The position numbers and the translations under genes were made by a program. The notes below the pieces were generated by a model that worked only from the letters and a program-made list of their open reading frames with translations, did not search any database and was not told the DNA's origin. Shown piece after piece: positions 34,711 through 42,873 of a stretch of DNA of 64,000 nucleotides (the first letter of the stretch is position 1; the number at the start of each line of letters is the position of its first letter). The DNA is from BOG-932 sp965276835. GTDB lineage: Bacteria; Pseudomonadota; Alphaproteobacteria; BOG-932; Roseiterribacteraceae. Where the stretch lies: assembly GCA_965276835.1 (NCBI GenBank), contig OZ255631.1, positions 1,488,001-1,552,000 on the forward strand. Reading direction: 5' to 3'.

Positions 34711-36243
34711 TCATTCGTTTGCCTCCCCCGTGCCCGCCATGAAGGCAGCGAGCTGCTCCTCTTGGTCCGGGCGCAAAGCGTCGGTTGCGGGAAGGAAGTC
34801 AGGAACAGAACTGTTCAGCAGGATCGCCGGCGACTGCCCTTCATAGTTGCCGAGATTGGGGCGATGCTGGCTATAGCCGATGAGCGCGGCCAACTCCGGC
34901 GAAAAGTTGCGCGCTATGGCAGGCGGATAGCACAGCCACTGGTTCTCGAAAGGCTTCAGCCATCCCAGGCAATAACTCACGATCAAACCGCGGCGCGCCG
35001 AGCGGGCGTAATTGGCGCCGGCACCGTGCAGCGTCGATCCCAGAAAAATCAGGGCGGACCCCGGCGCCATTTCCGCGACGATCGGTTTTTCGACCGGCGG
35101 CAGATCCTGGGCCCCTGGATGGTGGCTACACGGCCAGATCCGCGTGGCGCCGTTTTCCGCCGTGAACTCGGTCAGGGGCCAAATGACATTGATCAGATAT
35201 TCGACCCGCCCTTTGTCGCCCTGCCACATATCCTGATCGCGGTGGGGAAATTGGGCCGGCGCGCCCGGATGAATCTCGATAGCCTGACTCAGGTTGAGGT
35301 TGAACCGGTCGCACCATGGCCCGAGCAGTTTCTGTGTAATCCCTAGGATCAGCGGGTTCTGGACGAGCTCCGGGACCGCCGCCGAACGCTTTAGCAGGCT
35401 CCCGAATCGCTTTGTTCGCGGACCGTAGAAGCCACCCTCGCAAAACGGGGTGGAAGCAAAGCGCGCGTCGAGATCGTCATTGATCCGAGCAATAGAGTCC
35501 ATCGACGCCAAGTCGGGAATGACACAATAGCCGGCCTTTTTGAGGCAATCCGACCACCCGTCGATGGCGATATTCATGCCGTCAGAGCGCGGCACCGAGC
35601 CGGCTTCGGCTGAAGACCGCCGGTAGTCCTGGAGCCTCGCTTCGAAGGCGGAACTCGTTTCGCCGACATAGACCCCCATGTTGGCCAGTCCGGAAGGCGT
35701 GTCGCTGTCGAGATCGATGCGGAAGGCCCCGATAAGCGTGCCGTCAATGGACTTCGGGGATCCCAGCGTTTCACAGCGCCATCCCATCCGGAGGATCTGT
35801 GACAGCCAACTCAGCCGGGCCACGCCGGTAAGCGTGTTGATCCTGTTGGTCAGGGCGTAGTCGGTCATGGCCGAAATCAGCCGGTTACGGACGTGGCGTC
35901 TTTCAGCTGCGCGCAGCCGCGGTGAAAGACAGAGTCGGGTCACCTCCAGCGTATCGGCCCCGACCGGCACCGGCTGGTCGGCGAGATACGGGAAGAGCGT
36001 GCCCAGGATATGTTCGCGATCGGTGCGGAGCAGGCGCATTGAGCCGAGGTGGCTGCCGTCCGTGTGGCTCGCGAGCAGATAGATGGCATCATCGTCGTCA
36101 AACTGATCGATCTCGTACCGGCCCTCGGTTAGCGGCAGGTCCCATTTGAGCAGATCGACGAATACAAGTTTGCGCTCCTCGAACATTGCCTGAAGCTGTG
36201 CGCGGAACTGCTCGCGGTTGGCTGCGGTGACGATCTGAATCAT
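34711..36243 (-). CDS. LuxI acyl-homoserine-lactone synthase fused to PhyH dioxygenase
   Basis: 510-residue two-domain enzyme. Residues 1-200 are a complete LuxI fold with all usual catalytic positions: Arg24, Phe28, Trp34, Glu44, Asp46, Asp49, Arg70, Glu100 and Arg103. A linker of about 25 residues follows. Residues 225-480 are a PhyH-type Fe(II)/2-oxoglutarate dioxygenase with the HxD pair His334/Asp336, distal His406 and an Arg pair at 417-418 for 2-oxoglutarate. Both halves look intact. LuxI makes acyl-HSL signals from SAM and acyl-ACP; PhyH enzymes hydroxylate acyl chains. The fusion may make a hydroxylated signal, which is inference. The gene follows luxR by 55 bases. The ATG at 36243 has GGAGG, within an inverted repeat. 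Confidence 0.93.
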   Translation of the reverse strand: MIQIVTAANREQFRAQLQAMFEERKLVFVDLLKWDLPLTEGRYEIDQFDDDDAIYLLASHTDGSHLGSMRLLRTDREHILGTLFPYLADQPVPVGADTLEVTRLCLSPRLRAAERRHVRNRLISAMTDYALTNRINTLTGVARLSWLSQILRMGWRCETLGSPKSIDGTLIGAFRIDLDSDTPSGLANMGVYVGETSSAFEARLQDYRRSSAEAGSVPRSDGMNIAIDGWSDCLKKAGYCVIPDLASMDSIARINDDLDARFASTPFCEGGFYGPRTKRFGSLLKRSAAVPELVQNPLILGITQKLLGPWCDRFNLNLSQAIEIHPGAPAQFPHRDQDMWQGDKGRVEYLINVIWPLTEFTAENGATRIWPCSHHPGAQDLPPVEKPIVAEMAPGSALIFLGSTLHGAGANYARSARRGLIVSYCLGWLKPFENQWLCYPPAIARNFSPELAALIGYSQHRPNLGNYEGQSPAILLNSSVPDFLPATDALRPDQEEQLAAFMAGTGEANE

Positions 36244-36289
36244 TGGTATCCCTCCGTTTGAAACTCGGAGGCAGACAATCAAACCAATG
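36241..36289 (-). promoter_or_regulatory. Nested inverted repeat covering luxI-phyH ribosome site and start
   Basis: In the minus-strand RNA the outer arms CAUUGGU and ACCAAUG (DNA 36283-36289 and 36241-36247) are perfect 7-base complements, and the second contains the AUG. The inner arms CCUCCG and CGGAGG (36266-36271 and 36251-36256) are perfect 6-base complements, and the second contains the Shine-Dalgarno site. Folding would hide both. It may be a translational switch or coupling device with luxR, or act as DNA operator. Confidence 0.6.
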
Positions 36290-36298
36290 CTTTACTGC

Positions 36299-37069
36299 CT
36301 ATTCCCATAACTTGGGGAATTGACCTTCCAGCGCTTCGATGAAGCTGATCTGGCCGTCATAGATCGCCCGGATCGCCAAGGGGAGCCGCCTTTGCACGCC
36401 GAACTTGTGCCTGGCCATTTCGAGATGCTGCATGACCGTGTCATGACTGAGCTCGAGGATTCGGCTGATCTCCCAATCGGATTTTCCCTGAATTGCGAGG
36501 AGAAGGCACTCATGCTGACGCGGCGTCAGGCGCGGCAGTGGAAAGGCGGGCCCTCCCGGAAACGGCCGAAGCTTACGGGCGGCCTCGAAGGCGAAACCGC
36601 CTACAAGTTCAGCGAGCAACGGGCTTTCGTGTGGAATCTGAGCGTCGCCATCCATCGCAAATGAGCAGGAGCCGCTGCACTCACCCGGGATGTTCACGGG
36701 CACGGTGTAGCCGTTGCGCAGACCATGGCTCGCCGCCGTTTCGAGGATCGACCATTGTCGGCGCGTCATCGGGATTTTTTGCGGCACTTCCGTCCAGCGA
36801 AATCCGACGCTCGAAACAAGGCAGGCCCGGTGAATCGGGTCGTCGGCGAAAAGACGCTGTTCGACGAAATAGCTGGCCCAGGCGACCGGATAATTTTCAA
36901 TCCGCATTATCGCCGGCGACGCCCGCTTAAGATCGACGTGGTGGACGAGAGCGAAATAGGCGAATCCCATCGCAAGGGTCACCTCCTCAAGCAATAACGC
37001 GAGCTCCTCGCGGGAGCGCAGCGCTTTGGCCCGCTCCACGAAGCTCAGCGCGAGTTCGAAACTCGGCAT
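36299..37069 (-). CDS. LuxR-type quorum-sensing regulator
   Basis: 256 residues. The N-terminal autoinducer-binding domain (about 20-165) has the YPVAWASYFVEQRLFADDP and FRWTEVP pattern of AHL receptors, then GYTVPVNIPGE. The C-terminal GerE-type HTH (about 185-250) is LTPRQHECLLLAIQGKSDWEISRILELSHDTVMQHL. The pair with the LuxI fusion downstream, same strand, makes a full quorum-sensing unit. An 11-base inverted repeat (37421-37477) lies in its long 5' region. Start ATG at 37069 has no strong ribosome site. Confidence 0.92.
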   Translation of the reverse strand: MPSFELALSFVERAKALRSREELALLLEEVTLAMGFAYFALVHHVDLKRASPAIMRIENYPVAWASYFVEQRLFADDPIHRACLVSSVGFRWTEVPQKIPMTRRQWSILETAASHGLRNGYTVPVNIPGECSGSCSFAMDGDAQIPHESPLLAELVGGFAFEAARKLRPFPGGPAFPLPRLTPRQHECLLLAIQGKSDWEISRILELSHDTVMQHLEMARHKFGVQRRLPLAIRAIYDGQISFIEALEGQFPKLWE

Positions 37070-37558
37070 GTCAGGATCTCGACTGGGTAGATGTGTGAAA
37101 CCTCAACTGACTGCGGCACACCGGCGCGCACTCATCGCGTCAAAAGCGTGGTGATGGAGCAGTTACGACAGCGACCGTCCCTTCGCGTGAAAAAGGGGGA
37201 GTCATTGCTCACCCTTACCGGTTTGCCGGACCGCATCGATATTCTCGAGTTCGCTCATACACCCTCGCCGCCACGAATCGCACGCCATCGGGTAATCGTG
37301 GGCCAATTGCGACAAAGGTTGGAATATCGGTTTATCCCAAAATGAAGCGCAAAAATCGGACGTAGATCGATAAAATTAGAGTAATTTATAACGCTCGACC
37401 GCCTGAACTATTTGTTCGCGCGTAGAGTAACTGTCTTTCCAGCTAAACTCTCCGAGAGTATCGAAGGTTACTCTACGATATTCTCAGCTTATGACTATAT
37501 CACGTCATATCTTGGGGGAGCTGAATTCGGGAAAGCCAACGTTGCGTTCCGGCGGATG
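37070..37558. other. Regulatory region upstream of luxR
   Basis: 489 bases with no gene. It is more AT-rich than its surroundings near 37320-37500. It contains the 11-base inverted repeat at 37421-37477. I found no clear lux-box of the usual 18-20 base dyad. It is the likely promoter region for luxR and the place to seek autoinduction control. Confidence 0.5.
37421..37477. promoter_or_regulatory. Inverted repeat upstream of luxR
   Basis: CGTAGAGTAAC (37421-37431) and GTTACTCTACG (37467-37477) are a perfect 11-base inverted repeat with 35 bases between. The spacer holds a smaller dyad, ACTCT-CCG-AGAGT (37447-37459), which shares the AGAGT word. The arrangement suggests two or three sites for one regulator. 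There is no U-tract, so it is not a typical terminator for the AraC gene. Confidence 0.5.
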
Positions 37559-38626
37559 TCAGTAGGTTGATGGCTCGGGGTGTTCGACTGCTCCCGTTGG
37601 TTGGGCCGGCCAGTTCCCGATCATGAGATCGCGGTATTCTTTCGGACTGAACCCGACCCATGAACGAACGGCCCGGACAAGTCCGTTGCGCTCTGCAAAA
37701 CCGGCCCTTAGCGAAATCTCGCCGATCGGAATATCCGGTTCGGCCAACCATTTGAGGACCGTTTCCCTCCGGATTTCCTCTTTTAGCTGCCGGAAACTGA
37801 CACCCTCTGCGTCGAGCCGGCGCCTCAGCGTCTTGCTGCTCATATGAAACTCGTCGGCAAGCTCCTCGATCGACAGCATCCGCTCGGAGCGTGCCAGAAA
37901 TTCGCTGAGCTTCATCTTGATGAGCATGCGCCAGGAGGGCCGCAGTCCGGGCGTCGGCGAAAGGTCAAAAGGCCCCTCGAGATCTTTTTTGTCGAAGTCC
38001 CTGACGCTCCGGACAATACGGCGCCCGAGAAACCGCGAAGGAAAGCGCAGTCGTGTAACGTCCTGGTCGAATCTACAGGGTCCCAGAAAAGCCTCGGAAT
38101 ACTCTTCGATCGAATCCCACGGTTCGTACGGAAAATCGACGCCAAGAACCGGTATCTCTTCGCCAATCATCCAGCTCGCCGTTCGCGGCCAGAGTCGAAG
38201 CCACCACTCGTGGAGATAGTGAAACGAATCCAGCTCCGGCTTCGAGAGGATCACCGAAATCGTCGCTTCATCGCCGGACTCGGTCAGCTCGAACCGCATG
38301 TCTTCGGTGATGTAGCTGTAGATCGAAAATGCATGTCTGAAGGCGTCGCCCAGCGACTGGCTGCGAAGCATCGAGCGAATGATCAGAACGAAACTGCCGG
38401 CTTTGCAGGGGTGTTCGGTGAATCCACAAAAATCATCATTAAGCGCGGTCTTCACCGCCACATTGAGGTGGCCGAATAGTTCGGGTGTCATGTTCGGCTC
38501 GTTCGGATTCAGAGCCGTGGCGTCGATGTCCGCGTAGCTGGAAAGCTCCGAAAGATCGAATCCCCTACCGAGCGCAGATGCAAGCATCGCCCGCGCGTAG
38601 CGGTTCAGCATTTTCTCCGTCCCCAC
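37559..38626 (-). CDS. AraC-family regulator with arabinose-binding-like N-terminal domain
   Basis: About 355 residues. The N-terminal domain (LNPNEPNMTPELFGHL..., about 20-210) is of the Arabinose_bd type found in OruR/ArgR-like AraC proteins. The C-terminal AraC HTH (about 255-345) has LSIEELADEFHMSSKTLRRRLDAEG and GFAERNGLVRAVRSWVGFSPKEYR. I favour GTG at 38626 with AAGGAG at ideal distance; ATG at 38611 or TTG at 38632 is possible. Next to quorum-sensing and catabolic genes, it may sense a fatty acid or other ligand; target unknown. Confidence 0.85.
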   Translation of the reverse strand: MGTEKMLNRYARAMLASALGRGFDLSELSSYADIDATALNPNEPNMTPELFGHLNVAVKTALNDDFCGFTEHPCKAGSFVLIIRSMLRSQSLGDAFRHAFSIYSYITEDMRFELTESGDEATISVILSKPELDSFHYLHEWWLRLWPRTASWMIGEEIPVLGVDFPYEPWDSIEEYSEAFLGPCRFDQDVTRLRFPSRFLGRRIVRSVRDFDKKDLEGPFDLSPTPGLRPSWRMLIKMKLSEFLARSERMLSIEELADEFHMSSKTLRRRLDAEGVSFRQLKEEIRRETVLKWLAEPDIPIGEISLRAGFAERNGLVRAVRSWVGFSPKEYRDLMIGNWPAQPTGAVEHPEPSTY

Positions 38627-38683
38627 ACTCAACTCCTTCCCTCTCGACGGCTGAATCTCACTCCCTTCGTGTGCCCAGCCCAG

Positions 38684-39301
38684 CTACCTTCTCAGAGAAC
38701 GGACGATATTCAATGCAATATCCGCAGGTCGCAGTCTGCCCCCCGGTGAATACCATACCCCAACCGCGTTCATCCCGCCGAGATAGTGTTTTCGGAACAC
38801 CAACCGATCGACGTCCTCTGCGAGCGGCAGCGCCTCGATAACCTCGGCCATCATGAGTTCGAACTGGTCTCGTCGCGCGGCGAGACGTTTGCGGACCTCG
38901 TCCGAGAGGCAGGGTGGGAATAGCAATGTCATGAGGACGCGAAACCCCGACCGGTCCACCAGTGCCTCGCAATGGGCGATCGCCGCTGCCTCAAGCCGCT
39001 CCCACGGGTCCTGGCGAGGAACGGCGAGCGCTGCGGCCACTCGGTCGTGAATCTTATCGACGCTGGCATTCTCGACGGCGATGAACATCTCCTCTTTGGA
39101 AGGGAAATGATAATAGAGCGAGGCCGAGTTCATACCCGCTGCCGCTGCAACGTCGCGGATCGACGTGGCGTCATATCCTTTGGTCGCGAAGAGATCGGAC
39201 GCAATCGTCAGCAGCTTGCGGCGGCGGATCTCGGCGCGCGTTTCCTTCTTGGGCTCCGAACGCTCGCGTTCCAAGACATCACTGCCTCCGGCTTCCTCCA
39301 C
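38684..39301 (-). CDS. TetR-family regulator
   Basis: 205 residues. TetR N-terminal HTH at about 28-72 (ASDLFATKGYDATSIRDVAAAAGMNSASLYYHFPSKEEMF), then a ligand domain resembling TetR_C33/KstR-like regulators. Start is GTG at 39301 with an AGGGTGA-like site. An imperfect palindrome, TATCAATCGATTGGTA, lies about 20 bases upstream and is a good self-operator candidate. The same CAATCGATTG core lies before the GMC operon at 43755, so this protein may control it. Confidence 0.87.
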   Translation of the reverse strand: MEEAGGSDVLERERSEPKKETRAEIRRRKLLTIASDLFATKGYDATSIRDVAAAAGMNSASLYYHFPSKEEMFIAVENASVDKIHDRVAAALAVPRQDPWERLEAAAIAHCEALVDRSGFRVLMTLLFPPCLSDEVRKRLAARRDQFELMMAEVIEALPLAEDVDRLVFRKHYLGGMNAVGVWYSPGGRLRPADIALNIVRSLRR

Positions 39302-39318
39302 GACTCACCCTAATTTTC

Positions 39319-39334
39319 TATCAATCGATTGGTA
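39319..39334. promoter_or_regulatory. Candidate TetR operator
   Basis: TATCAATCGATTGGTA is a near-perfect palindrome with core CAATCGATTG (39322-39331), about 20 bases before the TetR gene start. The identical core recurs at 43614-43623. Confidence 0.5.
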
Positions 39335-39706
39335 AAAACAGACATACATCGGAAGCCTCTGACCGGCAAGCAACCGCGCTAGGCGGGGCCGTGCACGGTT
39401 GAAGCGGCTGTAAAAAGCCAGTCGAGATCGAGGCGTGAGGGTTCCGCAACGCATGGTCAGCGTCCCCTATCGATACTTCTTTCTGTCTCGATATCGGATT
39501 CGAATTTTCCCAGCGTTTGCTAGGTTCTCTTCAGCAGCGCTCGATCCAAATCTGGTCGGCGTTAGGCCTCCGTTTCCGCGATCGGTTCAGAGATTTGGAC
39601 CGCGGATGGGCCCGCAGGCGAGATAGAATTTGAGGGGTGCATGCCCCCAGCCGAGGTCCGCGTACATCGCCGGACACACCGCCCTTCGGCGGTTCCTCCC
39701 CAACTT

Positions 39707-39740
39707 CCCCCGGTCAGGCTCTTTTGGAGCCGACCGGGGG
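39707..39740. terminator. Strong hairpin after MFS gene
   Basis: CCCCCGGTC-A-GGCTC pairs with GAGCC-GACCGGGGG around a 5-base loop: a 14-bp stem with one bulged A. It is about 80 bases after the MFS stop (39821) on the minus strand. No U-tract, so it may be a REP-like or message-end structure rather than a classical terminator. Confidence 0.5.
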
Positions 39741-39820
39741 GACTCTTCAATGCCTGTCCCGCCCAAGGCCGCCTATATCAGACCTGCCTGCCCCGGCTAG
39801 CCTGGTGTCGGCTTCAGGAA

Positions 39821-40999
39821 TCAAACCCTTTGAGGCGAAATATTTCTGCCGAAAAGGCCTCGCATAAGACTTAGACCCCACAAGGCCAACGCCACTGCTA
39901 TCGAGGCAATTACAAAGCGCCTGCCAGCCATTACCACGGCGGGCGCGATTATGACCGAGTTGAGGATTGGACCAGTGAACTGTGCGGCGAACATGAAACC
40001 AACTGCCCTGCCCCTGACCGCGGGCGGGGCATTATCGAGAATGTGATGACTGAAGAGCGGCGTCAGAAGGCCGCCGCCGACACTCAGAAACGCGATCGCC
40101 ACGATCGTCGGAACCATTCCGTGCAGAATCGATAGCCCCGCGAGGCCTATGGCCAACAGCGTGAGAGCGATCGAAAGCGTCCCTTTGACACTGAACCGGC
40201 GGCGCACACGGCTGTAGGAAAACCCGCCAAGTGCCATAGCAAGCGACCCTGCTCCCATCACAATCGCTATTTTCGATGCATTCCCGACGCCGTCTTCAGC
40301 AAGCAGCAAGGGCACCTGGTTCGTTGGAATGAAGGTGACCATCATCGTGGCCGCGACCATAAGATAGGTCGGAATTAGCTTCGCCAATGCCTTCAGGTTT
40401 CCCGTGTGGGCAATAGCCGCTCCCTCCCTCGGTGACCTGAGGAGCATGAGACTGGCAATCAAAACAGGAATAGCGGCGGTATAGAGAATCGATGGTGTGC
40501 GCCAGTCGCCGACCTCGGCCAAGCGTCCCGTCGACATTACAATGATGATACTACCTGCAATAGCGAACGCGCTTTGTAAGCCCACGATCCGACCACGCAT
40601 CTCGCTAGGGTAACGCTCCGCAATCAGGCTCAGGATCGCGGTCAGCTGGCCAACGGCGGTCAAGCCGACCAAGAAACGGCAAGCGAACAGCAGAGCGACG
40701 CTATCGATGGCGAGGACACTGGTCCCGGCGAGGGCAAAAACGACCAGACATGTCGTGAGCACCGCCCGGGCGCCCAACCGCTCGATGAACCAACCGGAAA
40801 CCGGTCCGCCCACCACCACTCCAATAGCTGGTGCCGTCAGAAACCACTGGGCGACGAATGCGCCATGGTCCCCCCCGCCATAATATTTGACGACCGCAGG
40901 GAGAACCGGCGCGACTGTGCTGAAGATCATGCCGATGAACATGGCGCTGAGCGTCACAACGGCGACAATCAGCCAATCGGCGGGACGGAATTCCGTCAT
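39821..40999 (-). CDS. MFS transporter, paralogue of 58076
   Basis: About 392-residue major facilitator with 12 hydrophobic segments, starting MTEFRPADWLIVAVVTLSAMF. Motifs GGPVSGWFIERLGARAVL (loop 2-3) and RGRIVGLQSAFAIAGS resemble spinster/NarK-like sugar or drug transporters. It is clearly paralogous to the MFS at 58076 (shared VAPVLPxVxxYYGGGxHGAxVAQW and GPILNSxxIAPA). A GTG at 41014 would add 5 residues. The gene directly follows a receptor-OmpA relic, just as the paralogue follows the intact receptor. Confidence 0.88.
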   Translation of the reverse strand: MTEFRPADWLIVAVVTLSAMFIGMIFSTVAPVLPAVVKYYGGGDHGAFVAQWFLTAPAIGVVVGGPVSGWFIERLGARAVLTTCLVVFALAGTSVLAIDSVALLFACRFLVGLTAVGQLTAILSLIAERYPSEMRGRIVGLQSAFAIAGSIIIVMSTGRLAEVGDWRTPSILYTAAIPVLIASLMLLRSPREGAAIAHTGNLKALAKLIPTYLMVAATMMVTFIPTNQVPLLLAEDGVGNASKIAIVMGAGSLAMALGGFSYSRVRRRFSVKGTLSIALTLLAIGLAGLSILHGMVPTIVAIAFLSVGGGLLTPLFSHHILDNAPPAVRGRAVGFMFAAQFTGPILNSVIIAPAVVMAGRRFVIASIAVALALWGLSLMRGLFGRNISPQRV

Positions 41000-41010
41000 T
41001 GATTTCTCAT

Positions 41011-41324
41011 TCACGAAGCGGGCACCCCATAGAAGACGATCTGGAGACGACTGTACTGCGGCTCGCGCACGCCATCGGAGGTACGCACTGACAGGTCTCG
41101 TTTACCTTTTGGCGACGACTTCGAATTCTCGCTGAACGCCGCGATCGAGATCGGAACTGACTGCCGCTTTTTCTCGCGCCAGCGTGCGGTCACAACGAAC
41201 TCTTCAAAGCGTAAAAATCGTTCGCAACGTCGGGCGCGGAATCTTGAGCGAAAACCGTGGGCCTGGGGGAGAGCCAGCGCAGGCTTGCCGACGCTATAGA
41301 CGCCGTCTTCCGAACAACTGGCAT
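41011..41324 (-). pseudogene. Relic of TonB receptor-OmpA gene with large internal deletion
   Basis: The 5' end (ATG at 41324) encodes a signal peptide like that of the intact genes (MPVVRKTASIASASLRWLS... FAQ). The frame then shifts. In the second frame comes the TonB-box region EEFVVTARWREKKRQSVPISIAAFSE, which matches LEEIVVTARRREEKLQSVPIAITAFSQ. This joins directly to the last 30 or so residues of the OmpA domain (KGKRDLSVRTSDGVREPQ...). About 840 codons of plug, barrel and most of the OmpA domain are gone. Homology to both intact copies is clear. The relic lies before an MFS gene, as in the intact pair at 58-62 kb. Confidence 0.85.
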
Positions 41325-41721
41325 GGTGTCCCACTTTACCCGTTTATTGCGCCGTCGCAGTCTCCAAAACCGAGCTGCGCCGCGCTTGTCACGCCGCACA
41401 CTATCAGGCGTGGGGTGCAACCGAATCGCGAGCGGGGACAAAAACGGGTAGCAATTACGGACATAACTGGCCTTCGTGCCAAGCGACAGTAAGAGCAGTA
41501 AATATGGAGGAGGCTCTGCTTTCCCGGGGCTTTTCGCATGTAAGTTCTTGCGATCGAGACGTCAGGCAAGACCTCGACCAATAGACAAAATCATTTCCGA
41601 TAATTGCTCTATATCCTGTGTGCGTTCTGATAAGCACTATGGGGACCAGCGGTCGGGTCGCACGAGTCCGACAGCCAATGGGCCGCACTGGGCGTTAGGC
41701 AGACAGCCTCCACGCGTCAGA
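41325..41721. other. Intergenic region, nothing recognised
   Basis: 397 bases between the receptor relic and the thiolase-like gene stop. No gene, repeat or strong hairpin is seen. It may include decayed promoter sequence of the relic. Confidence 0.4.
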
Positions 41722-42873
41722 TCACGCTTTACCGAGGATCACAGCAGACCGGCTCGCCGAGACCAGGACGTGCTCCGTACCCGCGACCTGGTTGGCGGCG
41801 TCTCCCCGAATCTGCCGGACACCTTCCAGCAGATTATTCACCCCATGAATGTAGCCTTCGCCGAGAAGGCCGCCATGTGTATTGACCGGCAGGGAGCCCG
41901 TCAGGGCGATGTGCCCGTCCTGGATAAATCCCTTCGCCTCCCCCGGCCCGCAGAACCCATGACCCTCGAGCGCCATGAACACGATCGGCGAGAAGTTCTC
42001 GTATAGAAGTGCCACATCGATGTCTTGCGGCCCCAGCCCGCTCTGGCGCCACAACTCCGCGCTGAGCTCAGGTAGTTCACCGAACACCGTGAGGTCAGAG
42101 CGGTAATAGTTGAACAAAATATCAGTGTCATTGAGACTGGATTGGGCAGCTGCCAATACGCGAACTGGAGCCTGGCGCAGGTCCTTCGCCCGTTCGAGCG
42201 AGGTTACGATTAGGGCGACCCCGCCATCGCTTTCCTGACAGCAATCCAGCAAGCGCAATACCGGCTCGACGATCCAACGCGAGTTCTGATGATCCGCGAC
42301 CGTAATTGGCTTCTCATAGAACCAGGCACGAGGATTAGTCGCCGCGTTGTGGCGCGCGGTCACTACATAGGAGGCCAAGTCCTCGTTCGACACGCCGTAT
42401 CTCGCCATGTAAGGCTGATACCAGAGGGAATAGATCTTAGCCGGCGTATCCAGACCGAACGAGTAGTGTATGTCCGGCATCATCGGACCACCGCCATATC
42501 CTCCGGACGGCTGTCCGAAGCGCGTTCCGGAGCGCTCGTTGAAAGCACGATAGATGAGTACGGCGTTAGCGGCGCCCGAAGCGACAGCCGCGGCGGCAAG
42601 CTGAACGGTTGCACTCGCCCCTCCGCCCCCGCCAGGGGTTCGCGCCGTCCAGCGCAATTGCCGTACGCCGAGATTGCGGATCAATGCCGACTCATCGTTG
42701 CTATCCAGCGTAAAGGTAACGGCGCCGTCGATATCGGAAGGCGTCAAGCCGGCATCGTCGAGCGCTGCCTTGCTGGCTTCCAGGGCCAATTGCAGCTCGC
42801 TGCGCCCCGAGAATTTTGAGAATTCGGTTTGTCCAATGCCGACGATGGCGGTGCGGTTGAGGATCGTATCCAT
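41722..42873 (-). CDS. Thiolase-like lipid-transfer protein (SCP-x/Ltp2 type)
   Basis: 383-residue thiolase-fold protein. The nucleophile loop reads GGGGGASATVQLA, with no Cys at the place used by true thiolases. The C-terminal active-site region NTHGGLLGEGYIHG is present. This pattern fits the Ltp2-type aldolases that split steroid side chains in complex with a DUF35 protein, and the DUF35 gene lies directly upstream (TAA then ATG with no gap). Lack of the Cys argues against condensation or thiolysis. Substrate is inferred only; a degradative acyl-CoA role in sterol or terpenoid catabolism is likely. Confidence 0.8.
   Translation of the reverse strand: MDTILNRTAIVGIGQTEFSKFSGRSELQLALEASKAALDDAGLTPSDIDGAVTFTLDSNDESALIRNLGVRQLRWTARTPGGGGGASATVQLAAAAVASGAANAVLIYRAFNERSGTRFGQPSGGYGGGPMMPDIHYSFGLDTPAKIYSLWYQPYMARYGVSNEDLASYVVTARHNAATNPRAWFYEKPITVADHQNSRWIVEPVLRLLDCCQESDGGVALIVTSLERAKDLRQAPVRVLAAAQSSLNDTDILFNYYRSDLTVFGELPELSAELWRQSGLGPQDIDVALLYENFSPIVFMALEGHGFCGPGEAKGFIQDGHIALTGSLPVNTHGGLLGEGYIHGVNNLLEGVRQIRGDAANQVAGTEHVLVSASRSAVILGKA

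Larger units (their letters stand above)
39302..39820. other. Intergenic region with palindrome, shared block and hairpins
   Basis: 519 bases, no convincing gene. It holds the 39319-39334 palindrome, a block at 39462-39502 that matches 43482-43522 at 31 of 41 positions by my count, a short stem at 39678-39693 (ACCGCC/GGCGGT) and the strong hairpin at 39707-39740. Short open frames at 39637-39874 have no coding character. Confidence 0.5.

Noticed and set aside
37070..37558. Search for a classical lux-box before luxR or luxI-phyH
   Set aside because: No 18-20 base dyad of the usual form was found; only the longer-spaced repeats reported above.
39637..39874. Two overlapping short plus-strand frames
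   Set aside because: Pro-rich, span the hairpins and run into the end of the MFS gene on the other strand; unlikely to be coding.
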